Of a stretch of 64,000 nucleotides of DNA, positions 13,573 to 26,840 are shown piece by piece. The notes beneath the pieces were generated by a model. The model did no database searches, was not told the origin of the DNA, and saw only the letters and a list, made by a program, of their open reading frames with translations. Both the position numbers and the translations under genes were made by a program. Each line of letters opens with the position of its first letter. The first letter of the stretch is position 1. The stretch is from Atopsyche davidsoni (taxonomy: Eukaryota > Arthropoda > Insecta > Trichoptera > Hydrobiosidae). Location of the stretch: assembly GCA_022113835.1 (NCBI GenBank), contig JAILWY010000021.1:7688001-7752000 (forward strand), in the 5' to 3' direction.

Positions 13573-13954
13573 GCCGCTCCTTGTGATGTGCAAATCCAAT
13601 TCCTCCAAATCAAAACCACGTGAACCGTGACAATATTAATGATACATGTGCGTAAAATAACTCGCATATCGGATTACTATTTATAGCCGTATCGGCCGTC
13701 GCATATTCTGGAACGTCCCATTCCAATATGTGCCAAAATAAACTTAATCTCACCCTCAGAGAACTGTCACAATTAAACGAACGCACAAACTAATTTATAC
13801 TTATATAATTATATACGGTGTGTAATATTAATAGTATTGACTCGCATCAGGCTATACTTTAACATTTCATAGTGAAGTGTCATTATTGCGCTTTTGTTTT
13901 CAGTATATGTCATATCGCTGAAATGTATACAACATTTTTTTTTGAGCTCTCAAC

Positions 13955-14158
13955 ATGTCAACTTTTGTACCAACAAAACGCAATTTGCGGGAAGTTTTAT
14001 TTTTTTGTTTCAATTGGAAGAAAAAACAAGCTGAAAGTCACCGATTGCTGTGTGAAGTTTATGGTGAACATGCTCCATCGCAAAAAACGTGTGTGAACTG
14101 GTTTCGACGCTTTAACAATGGTGATTTCGATATGGATGACAATGAACGTCCAGGCCAA
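13955..14158 (+). pseudogene. mariner transposase, N-terminal fragment
   Basis: Sixty-eight codons from ATG: a FVPTKRNLREVLFFCF start, then the helix-turn-helix DNA-binding region with SQKTCVNWFRRFNNGDF and DDNERPGQ. Matches the N-terminus of mariner transposases. It ends where the deletion joins it, out of frame, to the C-terminal piece. Confidence 0.9.
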
Positions 14159-14447
14159 TGCTCAGCTACATGTTGCTAAATCATTTAAAACCTATTTGGA
14201 AAACAGTGGATGGGAAGTTCTGCCTTACCCGCCTTATAGCCCAGACCTTGCCCCTTCCGACTACCACTTGTTTCAATCGATGCAGAATGCCCTTTCTGGA
14301 ATACGCTTCACTTCTGAACAGGGTATCAAAAATTGGTTTGATTCTTTCTTGGCTTCAAAAGACGAACAGTTCTTTTGGGATGGAATCCATAATTTGCACG
14401 AAAGATGGGAAAAAGTAGTGGCTAGCGATGGACAATACTTTGAATAG
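14157..14447 (+). pseudogene. mariner transposase, C-terminal fragment
   Basis: Starts within the NAxxHVAK motif just after the second catalytic Asp (lost), keeps PPYSPDLAPSDYHLF with the third catalytic Asp, and ends ASKDEQFF...RWEKVVASDGQYFE and TAG. This C-terminus is typical of the cecropia subfamily. About 170-180 residues, including the first two catalytic Asp, are missing between the two fragments, so no active enzyme is possible. Confidence 0.9.
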
Positions 14448-14527
14448 AATATATTGTACCAATTTTTTAAAATAAAGCTCCAATTTCACGAAAAATCCGA
14501 AAAACTAATGCATACAGCGTATATACG

Positions 14528-17500
14528 ATTAAATATCTATATTATTTTTTTAGTTGATGTTTTGTTAAAATATGTGCAAGCAAGACTGATATATAGAAAA
14601 TATATATTTATACCAACAATATTATCAAAAGTACTATGGTAACATTTTTATAAGACAGAAAAAATAATAGCTGCGGAATACTCGAGCGAGTTGATTCTCG
14701 GTCATTGACTGCTTAATGTAACAATTCACGCAATTCTTGTCGTTGCGCTGAAGTTATGTAAGTGATTGTTTATTTTTGTACTATCGAATAGTTCAGAGTA
14801 TTTCAGGAGTTGGCGAAAATGTAAGTCGGGTGTTAAAAGAAACCGTCAGTGAGCGGGTGAGTTTACTTGGAACTGTAATTATTGAAGGCAATTGAACTTA
14901 ACTAGTGGACAACAAGGTGAAAGTGAATTATGTTCATGAGCATGCGTTGGGTCGTTTTTTATACTATTTAAGCTATCTAAAAAAACATATATACATAACA
15001 AAATAAATACCCGATTGTATTATTGTAAATAAAATTCGTATTATAAGTAGAAATTTTCAATTTTTTTAAAGCTTCTATGAGAGCCTTTACTGTTACTTAA
15101 AACATATTCTATAATTAAAGAAATGCGAATAAAGGCCAGATAATGTCATCGCAGGCTCTATCCGGTTTCAGGCGCAAAGTAGATCAAAGAGAATTAATAT
15201 TAAAATAGGGAATATCCAGCGAGCATTACTGGGTAGAAGTAACATGACGCATGCTGTGCGTATTTCTCGATGAAATTTTTTATCATGTTTCTGAAGTAGT
15301 AACTTGGAATGAGCACTTTGGGCAATTCTCATGTCTTTTTTTATTATTATTTACTTTGAAAATACAGAAATCGTACCTCTGTTATCAAAGAAAAAATAAT
15401 TCTATTTAGCCTTGAAAAATCGTGGACAATACATTTTTTATTCAAATTAACTGAAGATACAAATGAACAACGTGCATTTTTTTTATTTATGTGCATGTTT
15501 AAATATGTGCACACGAGTAAAATTGTGTACTTTTCTTGGGTTATCTTAAAGTTGAGATTTAATAAAAAAAAAAAATTTTTTAAATTTATTTTACACTGAA
15601 CTTATTTTTAAATTAAGAAAATGATATTGTTTTTAATAAAAACTTTTGTATAAAAAGATACATGCGAATAGGAATAACAGTACTTATAGTACATGGTCTC
15701 TATTTACTGCATAATATAATAAGTATCAAAAGGAGCAGTTGCTGTAAATATGAGGACTTTCATTTCTTTATCCGGTCTGTTAGGGGATGCGGCCGATAAT
15801 CCGTTTCCGGGCATTTCCCAGGGGCTCCCTCTTCCCTGCATGCACCCCCGCGGTCCCTAAGATCAATCTACCCGACCAACTTTCAGGAGACATTTCCCAC
15901 TACATACATCTACTTGTTTATTAACTGCAAACTACGCGAACATCTCGTAGCATTGCACTACCGCACTCGTTCTGCCCGTACTTGAGTGCAATTCGAGTGC
16001 ATAAGTATTACGACGTCGTATTCAAAGTGAAATAAACTGGCCATTTACTCACGAGTTTTCCATGGAATTGTAAGGCGCATTTTAAACGGTATTGCTTATG
16101 CTGATGAGTCGATAAAGGAAAATCATTGAAAATATTGAGATTTGATATTCATGGCCGTGAAATATCTGCTTACATATTGATATTTTGGTGATTAGTAGTG
16201 AGGTGCCCTGGAATAAGCAATGAAAAGCCTCGCTTTTGTTATTTAAATACAAGAAGAATGTATGGTGTCTTTTATCAATAGTAATGCGTAATTCGTATGT
16301 AGTTAATATGCCAATAGTAGTGGGGTAACAATGAGATGAATTTATGTAAAATAATACGAGTTTTGCTAAGAGAATACTGGATATACAATAAAAATTAATC
16401 CAAGCAATATTTTAACCAATTACTTATTGATAAGAAACTTCAAGTGAAAATATATTCACAAAAACTATGTATGACCTTACCGTACCTTTCAAGCAATTGA
16501 AATACATATTTAAGTGGTTTAGTACTGTTTTTGAGTAACTAAGAAATAAAATACGCTCATGATAATATTTGTCAAATTTCATAATCAACGAATAATACTG
16601 CTTGCTCTAATTTAGATTTTTTTAATTATAAACAAACATGATATTTGATAAGTATTTAATGGTTTGGAAAGTATGAGCAAAATTATTAATAAAAAAGTTG
16701 GAATGTGCGTTGATAGATAAACTCATTTACTTTAAGTCGCAACATTACACTAAATATTAAAAAAAAAAGTTAAAATGAAGCATTTCATTCAGCGAGATAA
16801 GTTTGAATTTGCAGAGTATTAGGGATTTATTTCGATGGCTGATTTGATACCATCGCAGCGGCGCAGATTCGAGAGATTCCTCTGGCAACTGGCGGCTGGC
16901 GACTGGCGCCAGGCTGGCCGCGGAATACCATTGAGGACCGGCCGCGACCGCATTGCATCCCCTCCCAGCCCGCAGCAAAAAGAGACGGAAATACTACGCG
17001 AGTACTCGCGCCATAGTAAACGTAGCCGCCTTGTGTAACCAGCGCTAATGAGCCCCGTACGGTACGCTTCCTGACCCCGTTACCTACACCCGACGCGTGG
17101 TCACTCTGCAGAGGCTGGGGCAGGTTCTGGCACCGCGATCACTTCCCGTCCGAACGTGCGCCGCCGCGGAGGGCGGTCACAACGGCGTTAATATTATCTT
17201 AATTTTTTTTAAATATATCAAATTGATGCACAAGTGTAAACATAAACAAAAGGCGGCCAAAAACAATAAACATTATTTTATTTTTTCATATAAAAATAAT
17301 TACAAAATTATGTTTTTTTTTTTTTTTTTTTCAACACAACGTAATAGTGCGACCTTGATATGACTCAGTTGCGACCACTCGTCGCAGCTTCGGCACATCT
17401 TCAGTTGATTTTCTCCCTTTAGCAACATGGAGTGTAAGGTTCTCGTATTTATTTGAATGTGCAGTAGTTTAATACTTCTTTTATTTAGTTTGGTTTTCGC

Positions 17501-17999
17501 GACGCTGCGATATGGAAAAGCACCGAATAGGTTGTGCACGCTCACCGTGCGCTAAACTTATTACCGGCAGGACAAAGCAATTAAATCATCGCCGATAAGA
17601 TTGGTTCGTGAATGCACAAATCACCAATGACAGTTGCGAAATACGAAGAAGATCGACTAAAGATACTCCCAGAGCTATCGAAGCTATCGCCAGCGATAAC
17701 ACGTTACGCATTCAGGGCAAGTCCGATTAAGTAAAAGCGGTTACCTGTTATTATTATTAAAGGACCCTTGACACCGATGGCAAATTTGCACTTGGTGAAA
17801 TCTGAAAGAGACTGCAACGTTGAGCTCAGTGATTTTCACTAGGATGTAAGCGTAGTTAATTAAATGAGTAGATATTTTCAAACGTAACTTTTTAGTTGTA
17901 CAGCAACCCTTAAGGGTGTACAGTATGCGTAAACTGAAAACCGGTTGACTCGGTAATGAAACGGAGGATTTCCGTATTCCGAAAGAGATGAGCTAGAAA
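14528..17999. other. AT-rich stretch with two GC-rich patches
   Basis: No gene recognised. GC-rich patches at 15.78-15.87 kb and 16.84-17.19 kb; the second holds frames on both strands (67 and 73 codons) with low-complexity composition that I do not take as coding. A 19-T run is at 17313-17331. Confidence 0.55.
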
Positions 18000-18520
18000 T
18001 AGGGCAGCGGTGAGCAGGAGCTCCTTGCGCGAGTTGTAGCAGCGAAGGGGATGAGGGTGGTTTCATGGGCACGTTCTCATTCTCAAGAGGTTTCGTGCAA
18101 GCTATCCAGATATCACCGGCCGTAACCCGGAAAGAAACGCAGAAAGGTTACGCTGACAATGTTACGATTCTAATTCGCCGGCGAGCGTGCAGTCCGAGCG
18201 CGTTCATTAGCGCCGCTCGGGCCGCGAGACGCCGAATGAAACACATTTATATTCATAGTTACCACACAGCGGAACGACCTTGTACTGACGTCACCAAACC
18301 GGTGTGCGTCGTGTGGAAACAAGTGTGAGGCCGGGCGCGCGGACGCTCATGCAACGTTGGTCCAGACGGCCGGCGCGATCTTCGAATAGAAGAAGCCCGG
18401 ATAGTCCGAATGCTGAATTCTTGGCGGAATTTCGGGGAGAATTCGGAAGCTGCGTCGTCTCCGTCTGGATGTCGGGGACGCGGCCGGACCACTCCGCCGC
18501 CGCGCCGCTCAGCTGACCGA
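18000..18520. promoter_or_regulatory. CpG-rich island with a perfect CRE
   Basis: About 500 bases of raised G+C. Contains TGACGTCA at 18286-18293, the consensus CRE/ATF site. Several overlapping frames on both strands, none recognisable. Candidate enhancer or promoter. Confidence 0.3.
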
Positions 18521-21500
18521 CCACGTGGTGGTTTTTTTTAGGTTAGAATGTGAAATCCTTTTTTCACCACAACAGCTGCTGTTGTTTGCGACATTTTACC
18601 AGCTGACGTTCTGGATACGCGGCGCACGATCAAGATCACGGCTATCGGAAATCATTTAGGTTATGTAATTGTTTGTATAGGTGAGCACGTGCTGGCCGAT
18701 TGTCCGCAACACGAACCGAGTAATCCGAACCGCGCATGCATTTGAACACTTATAGTCGGGCTTACTTGATTCGTCGTAAAGGTGGTACAGGTATTCCTTT
18801 AAAATATAACAAAAAAAGTTTTCCCGTAAAAAAAAAGGTGGGCCTGAAAAAAATTGCCGCATGAAGAATAAATATATAATTTCCTGGATTCTCGGCACTT
18901 GTAAATTTGGTTTTTATTGCGAGTAGAGTCGGAGTGGATTTTACTTTGCAAATAAAGTAAGCAATGCGGCGAGTCCAACAGGTGTCGGCGCCGCGCGTCA
19001 CGGAGCAGCGAGACGGAGCCGGGCTGTTGTATTGTGTGGTAAAAAAATGTAAGTGAAATACCAGATCGGACTGGTTCAAGCGATCTGCGAATGCGAGCTC
19101 TAGCAATTAAAATTACTTCGTTATAATTTTTGGGAATCGCGTCGGTATTAATTGTGTAAATAAGTAATTAGTTTAAAAAAAACCAATTAGGTAAATCCAG
19201 TGTTTGAACGTTGTGTTTGTGTATTTTCCGTATAGGAGATTCGAAAACCAAATTGATAAACGTGAACAACGATCGTCTGTCTGTTAATTAAATAAAAATA
19301 GGCCACGGCGCCCTGCAGTCCAAGTAGGCCATGCGAAGGTCGGTAGGTGGAAAAGGGTGTAGAATTCAGGCAATGGAAACGAACCGGCTAATTAGGAAGG
19401 GAATTGTACAATAATACTTGGTAAATAAATACACTAACAAATTAAATTTTAGCTCAAAAGTAAACGATGGGAAAATTGTCCCCAGTCCGGAAGTTGTTCT
19501 AGAATTGCAAAAAAAAAAAAATAGAAATAATTATAAAGTTCATTGAGAAAAAAAAACACGTGATAAATAAAAAAGGCGACCTCAGATAAATAGAAAATAC
19601 ACCATAAATAATAAAACTAGCATAAGCTTTTATTAAAAAAAATATCTTAATATAGACAGACTTTCCTTATTTATTTAAAATAAAATTTTTGGTATTATTT
19701 TGTTTTCAAAACAAGTGAAAGCTTTTATTTTCTAGCGTATATACGTTTTTACGAGTGTATAGTATAATCTTCAATTTAAATCTGGGACTGGTATATTGAA
19801 AAATAGTAAGGTTACATAAACAAATAAAGGGTGTGAGGTTACAATGAATAACGTGTAATAATATACATGCTCGGTTTATAAAGTTAAATCTCGGATCTGC
19901 AGTCGAGAATACCCGGGCACGTGATGATCTCAGGAACCATTAAAACCGTACAAAACGAGCACCGTAAATAACCGAGCGGTCGTAAAGTCTGCCGTGTAAA
20001 GCGCGGGCGGTTAGCAACAGTGAGGGGACACAAGTGCCTCTTTAAATTTACTTTTAGGGGATAATAAAGACACCGGGGATTCAATCTCCACTCATAAATT
20101 TGATAGCCGATTAATGGCAATAGCTTAATTTATTGTGTTTCCTTTATTGGGTACGGTTAGTTCCCTGAATATCAACCGGTAGTCATATTCACATCGTTGG
20201 TAGTGTTTTTTAGTATATATATTAATAAAAAAATATCGTTTTTAAGAGGTTTTCCGCCCTATAGAAGGATCATCAAAATTGACAATGTGACGTAAAAGAG
20301 CTCATACTGTACAATGAAAATTGTGTAATTGTATTCTTTTAAAATGTATTATATTCTTAATCATTAAATTTGTTTATTATGATTAATTGGTTGATTTATG
20401 CTGCCTGGTGACTTCGTGTATATAATTTCAATATTACTGTTTCATTTATTTTGAGACGAGTTTTCCATTATGCGCCGTCTTTTGAAATAATTTTTATTCG
20501 ATTTATAGAATTCACATTAACATTGATTCTTATGTATGGGGTTATAAAGAGAACCATGTTGGGATTTCCAGATACCATATCTCTGAGAATTAAATGCTGA
20601 TTGCCGTGAAATTGATATTCGACACACGGACGACTCGTCGCCGACTTCGGACGCCGCCAGGCCCATCTTCGCTCCGAGGTCTGGCCCGGCAGACTCCTCC
20701 TAGGCCGGCTCGCGGCTTCTGGTCAGGTGTATTATGTCAATCACCCACATTCGACATGGGCAACGTCGCCGTCACCTTCCGATCTTCAGACGCTCCGTGC
20801 AAGGTCGCGTAGTCGCATATCGTTAGATCAACGACAGAAATACTCGGCTGTACGTTTGTAGTGTAGAATCCGATATGTTAAGTGCCTTTGTTGATAATCT
20901 TGAGAACTGCGCGACGTTGAATGCTCAATGCGCGTAGGATAGATACACCAATAATGTGATCAATATTTATGATAAAAAGTAACAGCAAGTCAAACCGCTC
21001 ACACTCTCAAATCAAAGCTATGATAATGCACATGTTAACAGCACATTTATTTTAATCATTAAAATGTAGGTTAAAGTGCTTAACGTTTGATGAATTTCGA
21101 TACAAGTACTCATTGATCAATTTAAAAAAACCTGACCTAGCCGATGTAGGTTTAGGATTCACCTGTTGGGACATGGATAAAATCGGTGAACACATAGTTA
21201 AAAGCCTATGATGTAACACTGTATTGACACAGCCACAGAGCCGAGCAACATTTGAGGAACTATAATTAATCTAAATTATTGAATTAAATGTTGGGGAATA
21301 ACATCACATTGTTAATTACAACTAATGCAATAATAAATAAATTGAAAATGAAACCTAATATGAAATATTTTATGAAAATATCTAACTATAATAATAATAA
21401 AATTTTGCAATTCTGATTTACTGATTTTCTAGTAATGTCCACAAGCAAGAATCTTCCGTAAGGAAAAATGTCATCTTTAAAACTTATAAATTATTATCAC

Positions 21501-21762
21501 CAAGATGCAAAAATTGTGCCATAATGCAGTAAGAGAAAGATATTTATAAAACTAGTAAATATAGAGAAACTGATAGACACGTTGTAAATTTTATTTTATC
21601 AAAATTAATTTAAAAAAATAGATGTTACAGTGATAAGTTAGCGGTAATATGAAATAAAGATTGTCATCCCTAAGAAAACATTGCAATTTTCGCGAGTAAA
21701 TATTTTGCGTGTTATCTCTGAAACGGTGAAAAAACGACGCGAAGGACGCCGGCGTCACGTGC
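18521..21762. other. mostly AT-rich stretch with GC-rich patches
   Basis: No gene recognised. GC-richer blocks occur at 18.96-19.02, 19.89-20.08 and 20.61-20.81 kb. The 72-codon plus frame at 20594-20812 sits in a GC patch and is probably a composition effect. Confidence 0.55.
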
Positions 21763-21857
21763 GCGGCGTGATAGGCCGTGAGCGGGCGCGGCGTGATAGG
21801 CCGTGAGCGGGCGCGGCGTGATAGGCCGTGAGCGGGCGTGACGGCCCGTGAGCCCGC
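21763..21857. repeat. 25-bp minisatellite, 3 perfect copies plus a partial
   Basis: GCGGCGTGATAGGCCGTGAG begins each unit at 21763, 21788 and 21813; a diverged fourth runs to about 21857. Strongly CpG-rich in AT-rich flanks. Confidence 0.95.
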
Positions 21858-24800
21858 CGCTGGGGTTTGATTGCCTTATCGGTGTTTATCACTATCAGCC
21901 CAAGATAGGACGTGTCAACATATGCGCCGAAGTAAAATATTTTAAGATCACAGGTCAATGCTTTCAGACGCAGTTGAACTCTCCGCGGTAGGCGATTCGA
22001 TCAAAATAGACTTTGTACACGTATGTGATCGTTTTAACGATTACGAAAATTTATTTCGAGTGCTGATGGTATAATTTAATAATTTTATTATAAGTTTGGC
22101 GCCGATGCTAGATTTGTGGTTTTATATAAATTTTACAAAAAAACTTACCTATAAGAACGTAAGACCCAAATATTTGTTGGAACTAAAGAGAATTGCATTT
22201 ATACAAGAATGTAAAAACATAAACAATTAGGAAAAATAAATGGGTGAGAGATCACGATCACATTTTATATTTAAACAATTTCGCAATCCCGTAGGCACTT
22301 AGATCTTCACATTAGTCGCTTAAAACAGTCATCTTTAGATAAATTGAATATCGGAATATTATAAATGTCCAACTCAGTAACTGTTGTTGAAATATGCGAA
22401 TTCTTCTATTTTATGTCTCCTTTCGTTTAATTTACTACACGTATCCTTATAGTTCGATACATGCGAGTGGCGATAAATGTGTAAAAATAGCAACACATTA
22501 TAAAAAAATAAGCAAATATAAACAATTCTTCGAAAGTTTGAGTTATTTAGAGATTTTTTTAATCTGAATTAGTCATTAACAAATATTGCTAATATATTTT
22601 TCTATAAATTCTACGTTATTTGTTACACCGTGTGCATACTGAAGAAATATGTTATTTTATAGATATTTCTCTTAATTAATTGTTTTATTACGCTGATTTA
22701 CAATTAGGTATTTAAATTTATAATAAAGAAATAATAATCTTTGTCCCTTGAAGAAATATCTATTATTTATGTTTGATGCCAATCTAAGACTCATTACACA
22801 GGTATCGTATAATAAGCAAGGCTATAAGGAAAATGTGAATTCTTCATGACTTTTTAAAATGCATATTTACGGTTCAAAGACATGGCGTATTATATATTTT
22901 ATGCCATATTTCAAATAGTATCTACTCGAGTAATTAACTATTTGACCACTGTAAGAATATACATATACACGCACATAAAGAAAAAAATATTTTTATATTC
23001 TAGACTTTTTTATATTTGACACGGCCACATGTGATAAACACTAAAATTCTAAGTAAAAGGAATCATTCACACTGTTCTTCCGCTATTATATTTTATTTAG
23101 AAAAATTTGTGGTATCGATTGGAAAATACATTTATCAATTTCAATCACATGATGCTTCGTACACGTAAAACTTTTTCAAATGGTATTCTGTACACTAAGA
23201 GTTGATTATTGTATTTTAATAATATACACTTTATAACAATCAAATGCTCAAACATTGCTCATTTTGAGGGAAAATACAATCCATAAAGAGAAACACAGAA
23301 AAAACTATCTTTATAAAATAAGTAAAAAATATAAGTGATTGAGGCATTGTAAAAAGTGAGATAAAACTTATTTTAAGATAAGACTTTAAAAAAACCTGTA
23401 CATTTACGTACAAATTTACTTTTTAATTTGCCAAATTAATATATATATATTTTTTAAATTGCTAACTAAACAACTTGCATTAAATTTAATTATAACTCTA
23501 AATTCCCAGTACAAAAAATATCCCGGTAAGTGCGCCTGAGGTATAAAAAATCATTTCAACAATCAACCAATCATCGCATGCATACTCCACGTGCCTGCCG
23601 AAAGGCGGCTTTTGTTAATGAAATTATCGGCAGTTGCCGAAGTTCCCGCCACCTCTGCTCTACTAGATAATTATTATACTACGTACCACGTGACATTAAT
23701 TGCTGACAAAATGATATGCTTATCGCGCAGATACGGAATCTACAGCCTGGCGAGGATGATTAGGGTCAAATTAGCATCAGCAGCAGAGAAAAATAATTCT
23801 TATATTAACACTAACTTATGTATAAATTTTAAAACAACGAGCGGGCAAAATATCAAGATTATTTAAAGTATAGATTTTGTAAGATAACAATTAATAAAAT
23901 GAGTAACATGTGCCGCGAATCCTTGAGAAGAATGCAACTTCTCTATCCTGAAAGACATGTGACGAAGACCAAGTGGACAGAGTAGAGTTCAACTATCGCG
24001 ATTATAACTTGAAGTTGCATACATTTTAACTATATTTTAATTCTAAAGCTATAGACATGTTTTAAGTTAACGATTGATACATAAAACGACGAGAAAAATC
24101 ATAGATTTTTCTCTCGACTAAATGGATGCTTTAGTTTTCTGAATGTCGTGACCTTGAGTAACCTAGCGGGAATTTTAATCGTTATGTGCAATTGTGTATG
24201 TAACCTATGTACCTATGCTAGATAAATATTTTACTGCTTGCAAACATTACGACTTTATCTCTAAATACGAAATGTAGCTAATTAAGCATCGTTAGTACAT
24301 TTTTTATTTTTAATTTCGTGTGGATCCGTTTGCCTTAAAACAGATTTTTTTTAATTTTACATGCATGCATTTAAAAGAAAATTCGATAGGAAATGCTGCA
24401 TAGAACAGATAATAAAGTCTAAGCTACTAAAAACGTCAACTAATGAAGACGACATCTACAAAAATAAAAAAATAATTATAGTAGCTGTTGTCATACTCCA
24501 GGGAAAAGTGAACATGCATGGTAAATATATACGATATTTGAACAAATGTGTATTATTTTATAGTTTACCAAGAATGAATATTTTCTCCATTTAAATGCCA
24601 CGACATCCGTTATTTGTGAGTTAATAAATGATGGCTTGCATTGTCCGTCGTTTTTTCGGACTACGCGTCAAAATTCCTGCAAGCCGTCAAAGATGACAAT
24701 ACTACTTGAATCACAAGCATGACCCACTTTCCCGTTCAAAAACCACCAAAAAGATTTATAACTGAAAATACCCAGCATAGGCGTAAAATTTACAAAAAAA

Positions 24801-26529
24801 ATAACTTAATGATTGTAAAACCTTCGCCACGGTTGCAAAATGGAATACACTTGACATTTGAGTATGCATATTCATTGCTCGTTTTTCATCGTAATAATTA
24901 TGTTATTACGAGAATAATATTATATATGACGTCACAGTAGCGTATTTTCTTTGGTGACAGTTCTTACAGAGATATGTCTGCTGACGTGTTAATTCAGTTT
25001 TTTCATTATGTATAAAGGCTTACAAAACTGCAGCACGATCGAGAAGTATAATAAGTACGTTTTTGTTGATGTGATGACGTAAAAAGCAGTACAGTTTATT
25101 ATGTAATTTATTATACTATTAAAATATACGTTATGCGTAATTTTAATATTTGCGCTGATATTTTATAAAGCTAAACTGGTCGAAGCAGTGATTTAGTTTT
25201 GTAAGAATAATTTATAATTATGATATTCGGAATAAAATAATTGACAGCATATTATATATTCAGAAGTGTTCCCGCGGTCGACCATGACATTACCTTGATC
25301 GGAAGATCATCATAGCAGCGATCTTCGGCCCCGCGGCTGCCATTACTTCATACTCCTCGTAAATCACATGATATTATGACATTTTTCCGTAACCGCGTCC
25401 GTGAAAATTATATAATACGAACTTCTCGCAGAGTCTAAAATTAGGCTAATGTGTATAAAATAAAAAAAATATTTAGACTTGTTCGCAGGCTATGACGGTG
25501 GAATCGAGATTGAAATGAAGGACTGATGGGCAGGGTTACTATATCTGCTGAAAAATCCGATATACTAATCTTGAAAATTAAATTAGTAAGTGAACAATCC
25601 GCACAAAAATAAAGATTACCTGAATTTTATTAATAACGTCCATTGATTTTCTTTTTAAATAAAAGGTGGGTAAGAATAAAATAGCAAAAAGTGAAAGCAG
25701 TAACCCTTAGAATAATAACGTTCGTTCGTCGTAGAAAAATATATTTCACTAATAAGGACAAGAAGTAAATAATATTTGTAATACATTATATGTGAAATAT
25801 TTACATAAAACGTCATTGAGTTTATCTCATTTGTTAAACAATATTATATAGGAATAAATAAACTAACGATTGCGCTAGTAAATTTTCAACATATAATGTT
25901 TTTAGTCTATCTTATGAGTATATCATAAATACATTTACTTTACACGAAAGCAAAATTTAGCGGGTACGTTTTGGAAGCGTTGAAGAACTAAGTCGGTGTA
26001 TATAAAAATGAATTTAAAAAATATTTTAGCATGCATGCTGAGTTGTGTTTGAATAAGTTATAATATAAGAATTAATTTAATTGCTAGGTACTAACTAAAA
26101 TATTCAGAATGTATTTGGATTCTTACGATAAATGACAGAGCATATGGGAACATTTACAAGAAACTAATTTTTCATTCGTATCAATATTGTATTTTTGTGT
26201 TCCGCACGCGATCAAGGAAGACTTATGACTATGTTTTATTAATATTTGCATATCCAGATTACATTAATAAGGCAAACATAATCAATGTAATAACAATATT
26301 ATACAAGACCTTGCAGGTCCTGATTTACAAGCCAGCTTCGCTGCAATCTGTTAATTGTCAATAAATGCACTGAAAGTCGTCGCCGAGCCGGGGCGATGAT
26401 AAACAATAACACCGGAGGCATGCCGCTCGCGATGCAGAGGAATGTAAACAAGTCGAGCCTCCGAAAACACACCTTCGTGTTTGCTTACGCCAGACACTCG
26501 AATTCGAAATAAGCTGCGACATGGTGTCG
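21858..26529. other. AT-rich stretch, no gene recognised
   Basis: No supported coding frame, RNA gene or mobile element. A short imperfect hairpin (CGGAAGATC / GATCTTCGG) lies near 25.3 kb. Confidence 0.6.
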
Positions 26530-26840
26530 CTTCGGGTTTTTCGTCACAGCATGGCGAGTGCATGTGCACCCGCATTGGCACGGGCCTGCAGAAAGCTTGA
26601 CTTTCGCCGAGCGAGAGCTCCTGTTCGTCACGTGACCAGAAAATACTTCTGAATAAACTGTGACAATACGACAGGCCACCGTGGCCGAGTGCACGTGCAC
26701 CGGCGAAGAAGCGACTCGACACTCGGCGGGATTCGCCGATGGACGAATATGCGAGTATGCGTGCTCGTCACGTGACGGACACATTATTCAGAATAAAACA
26801 TTGACATTATAACCACTCAGGAATATTCGTCACAGCGCGC
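26530..26840. promoter_or_regulatory. duplicated module with GTCACGTGAC and TGCACGTGCA palindromes
   Basis: Two diverged copies of a roughly 135-base module lie in tandem. TGCATGTGCA (26559) and TGCACGTGCA (26690) mark one site; GTCACGTGAC occurs at 26627-26636 and 26767-26776, each followed by a similar TTCTGAATAAA/TTCAGAATAAA stretch. GTCACGTGAC is the extended E box bound by MiT/TFE-type bHLH-zip factors (CLEAR motif). A third copy begins at TTCGTCACAGC (26825). Frames across it on the minus strand do not look coding. Regulatory role is inferred. Confidence 0.45.

Larger units (their letters stand above)
13811..14527 (+). mobile_element. mariner element, cecropia-type, internally deleted
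   Basis: Bounded by imperfect inverted ends: ATATACGGTGTGTAATATTA at 13811 and, reversed, ATATACGCTGTATGCATTAG at 14527, with TA at the edges. Carries the two ends of a mariner transposase gene joined by deletion. About 720 bases versus roughly 1.3 kb for intact elements. Non-autonomous. Confidence 0.85.

Noticed and set aside
23591..23866. 91-codon plus-strand frame
   Set aside because: Starts at GTG, has no recognisable motif, and lies in ordinary AT-rich sequence.
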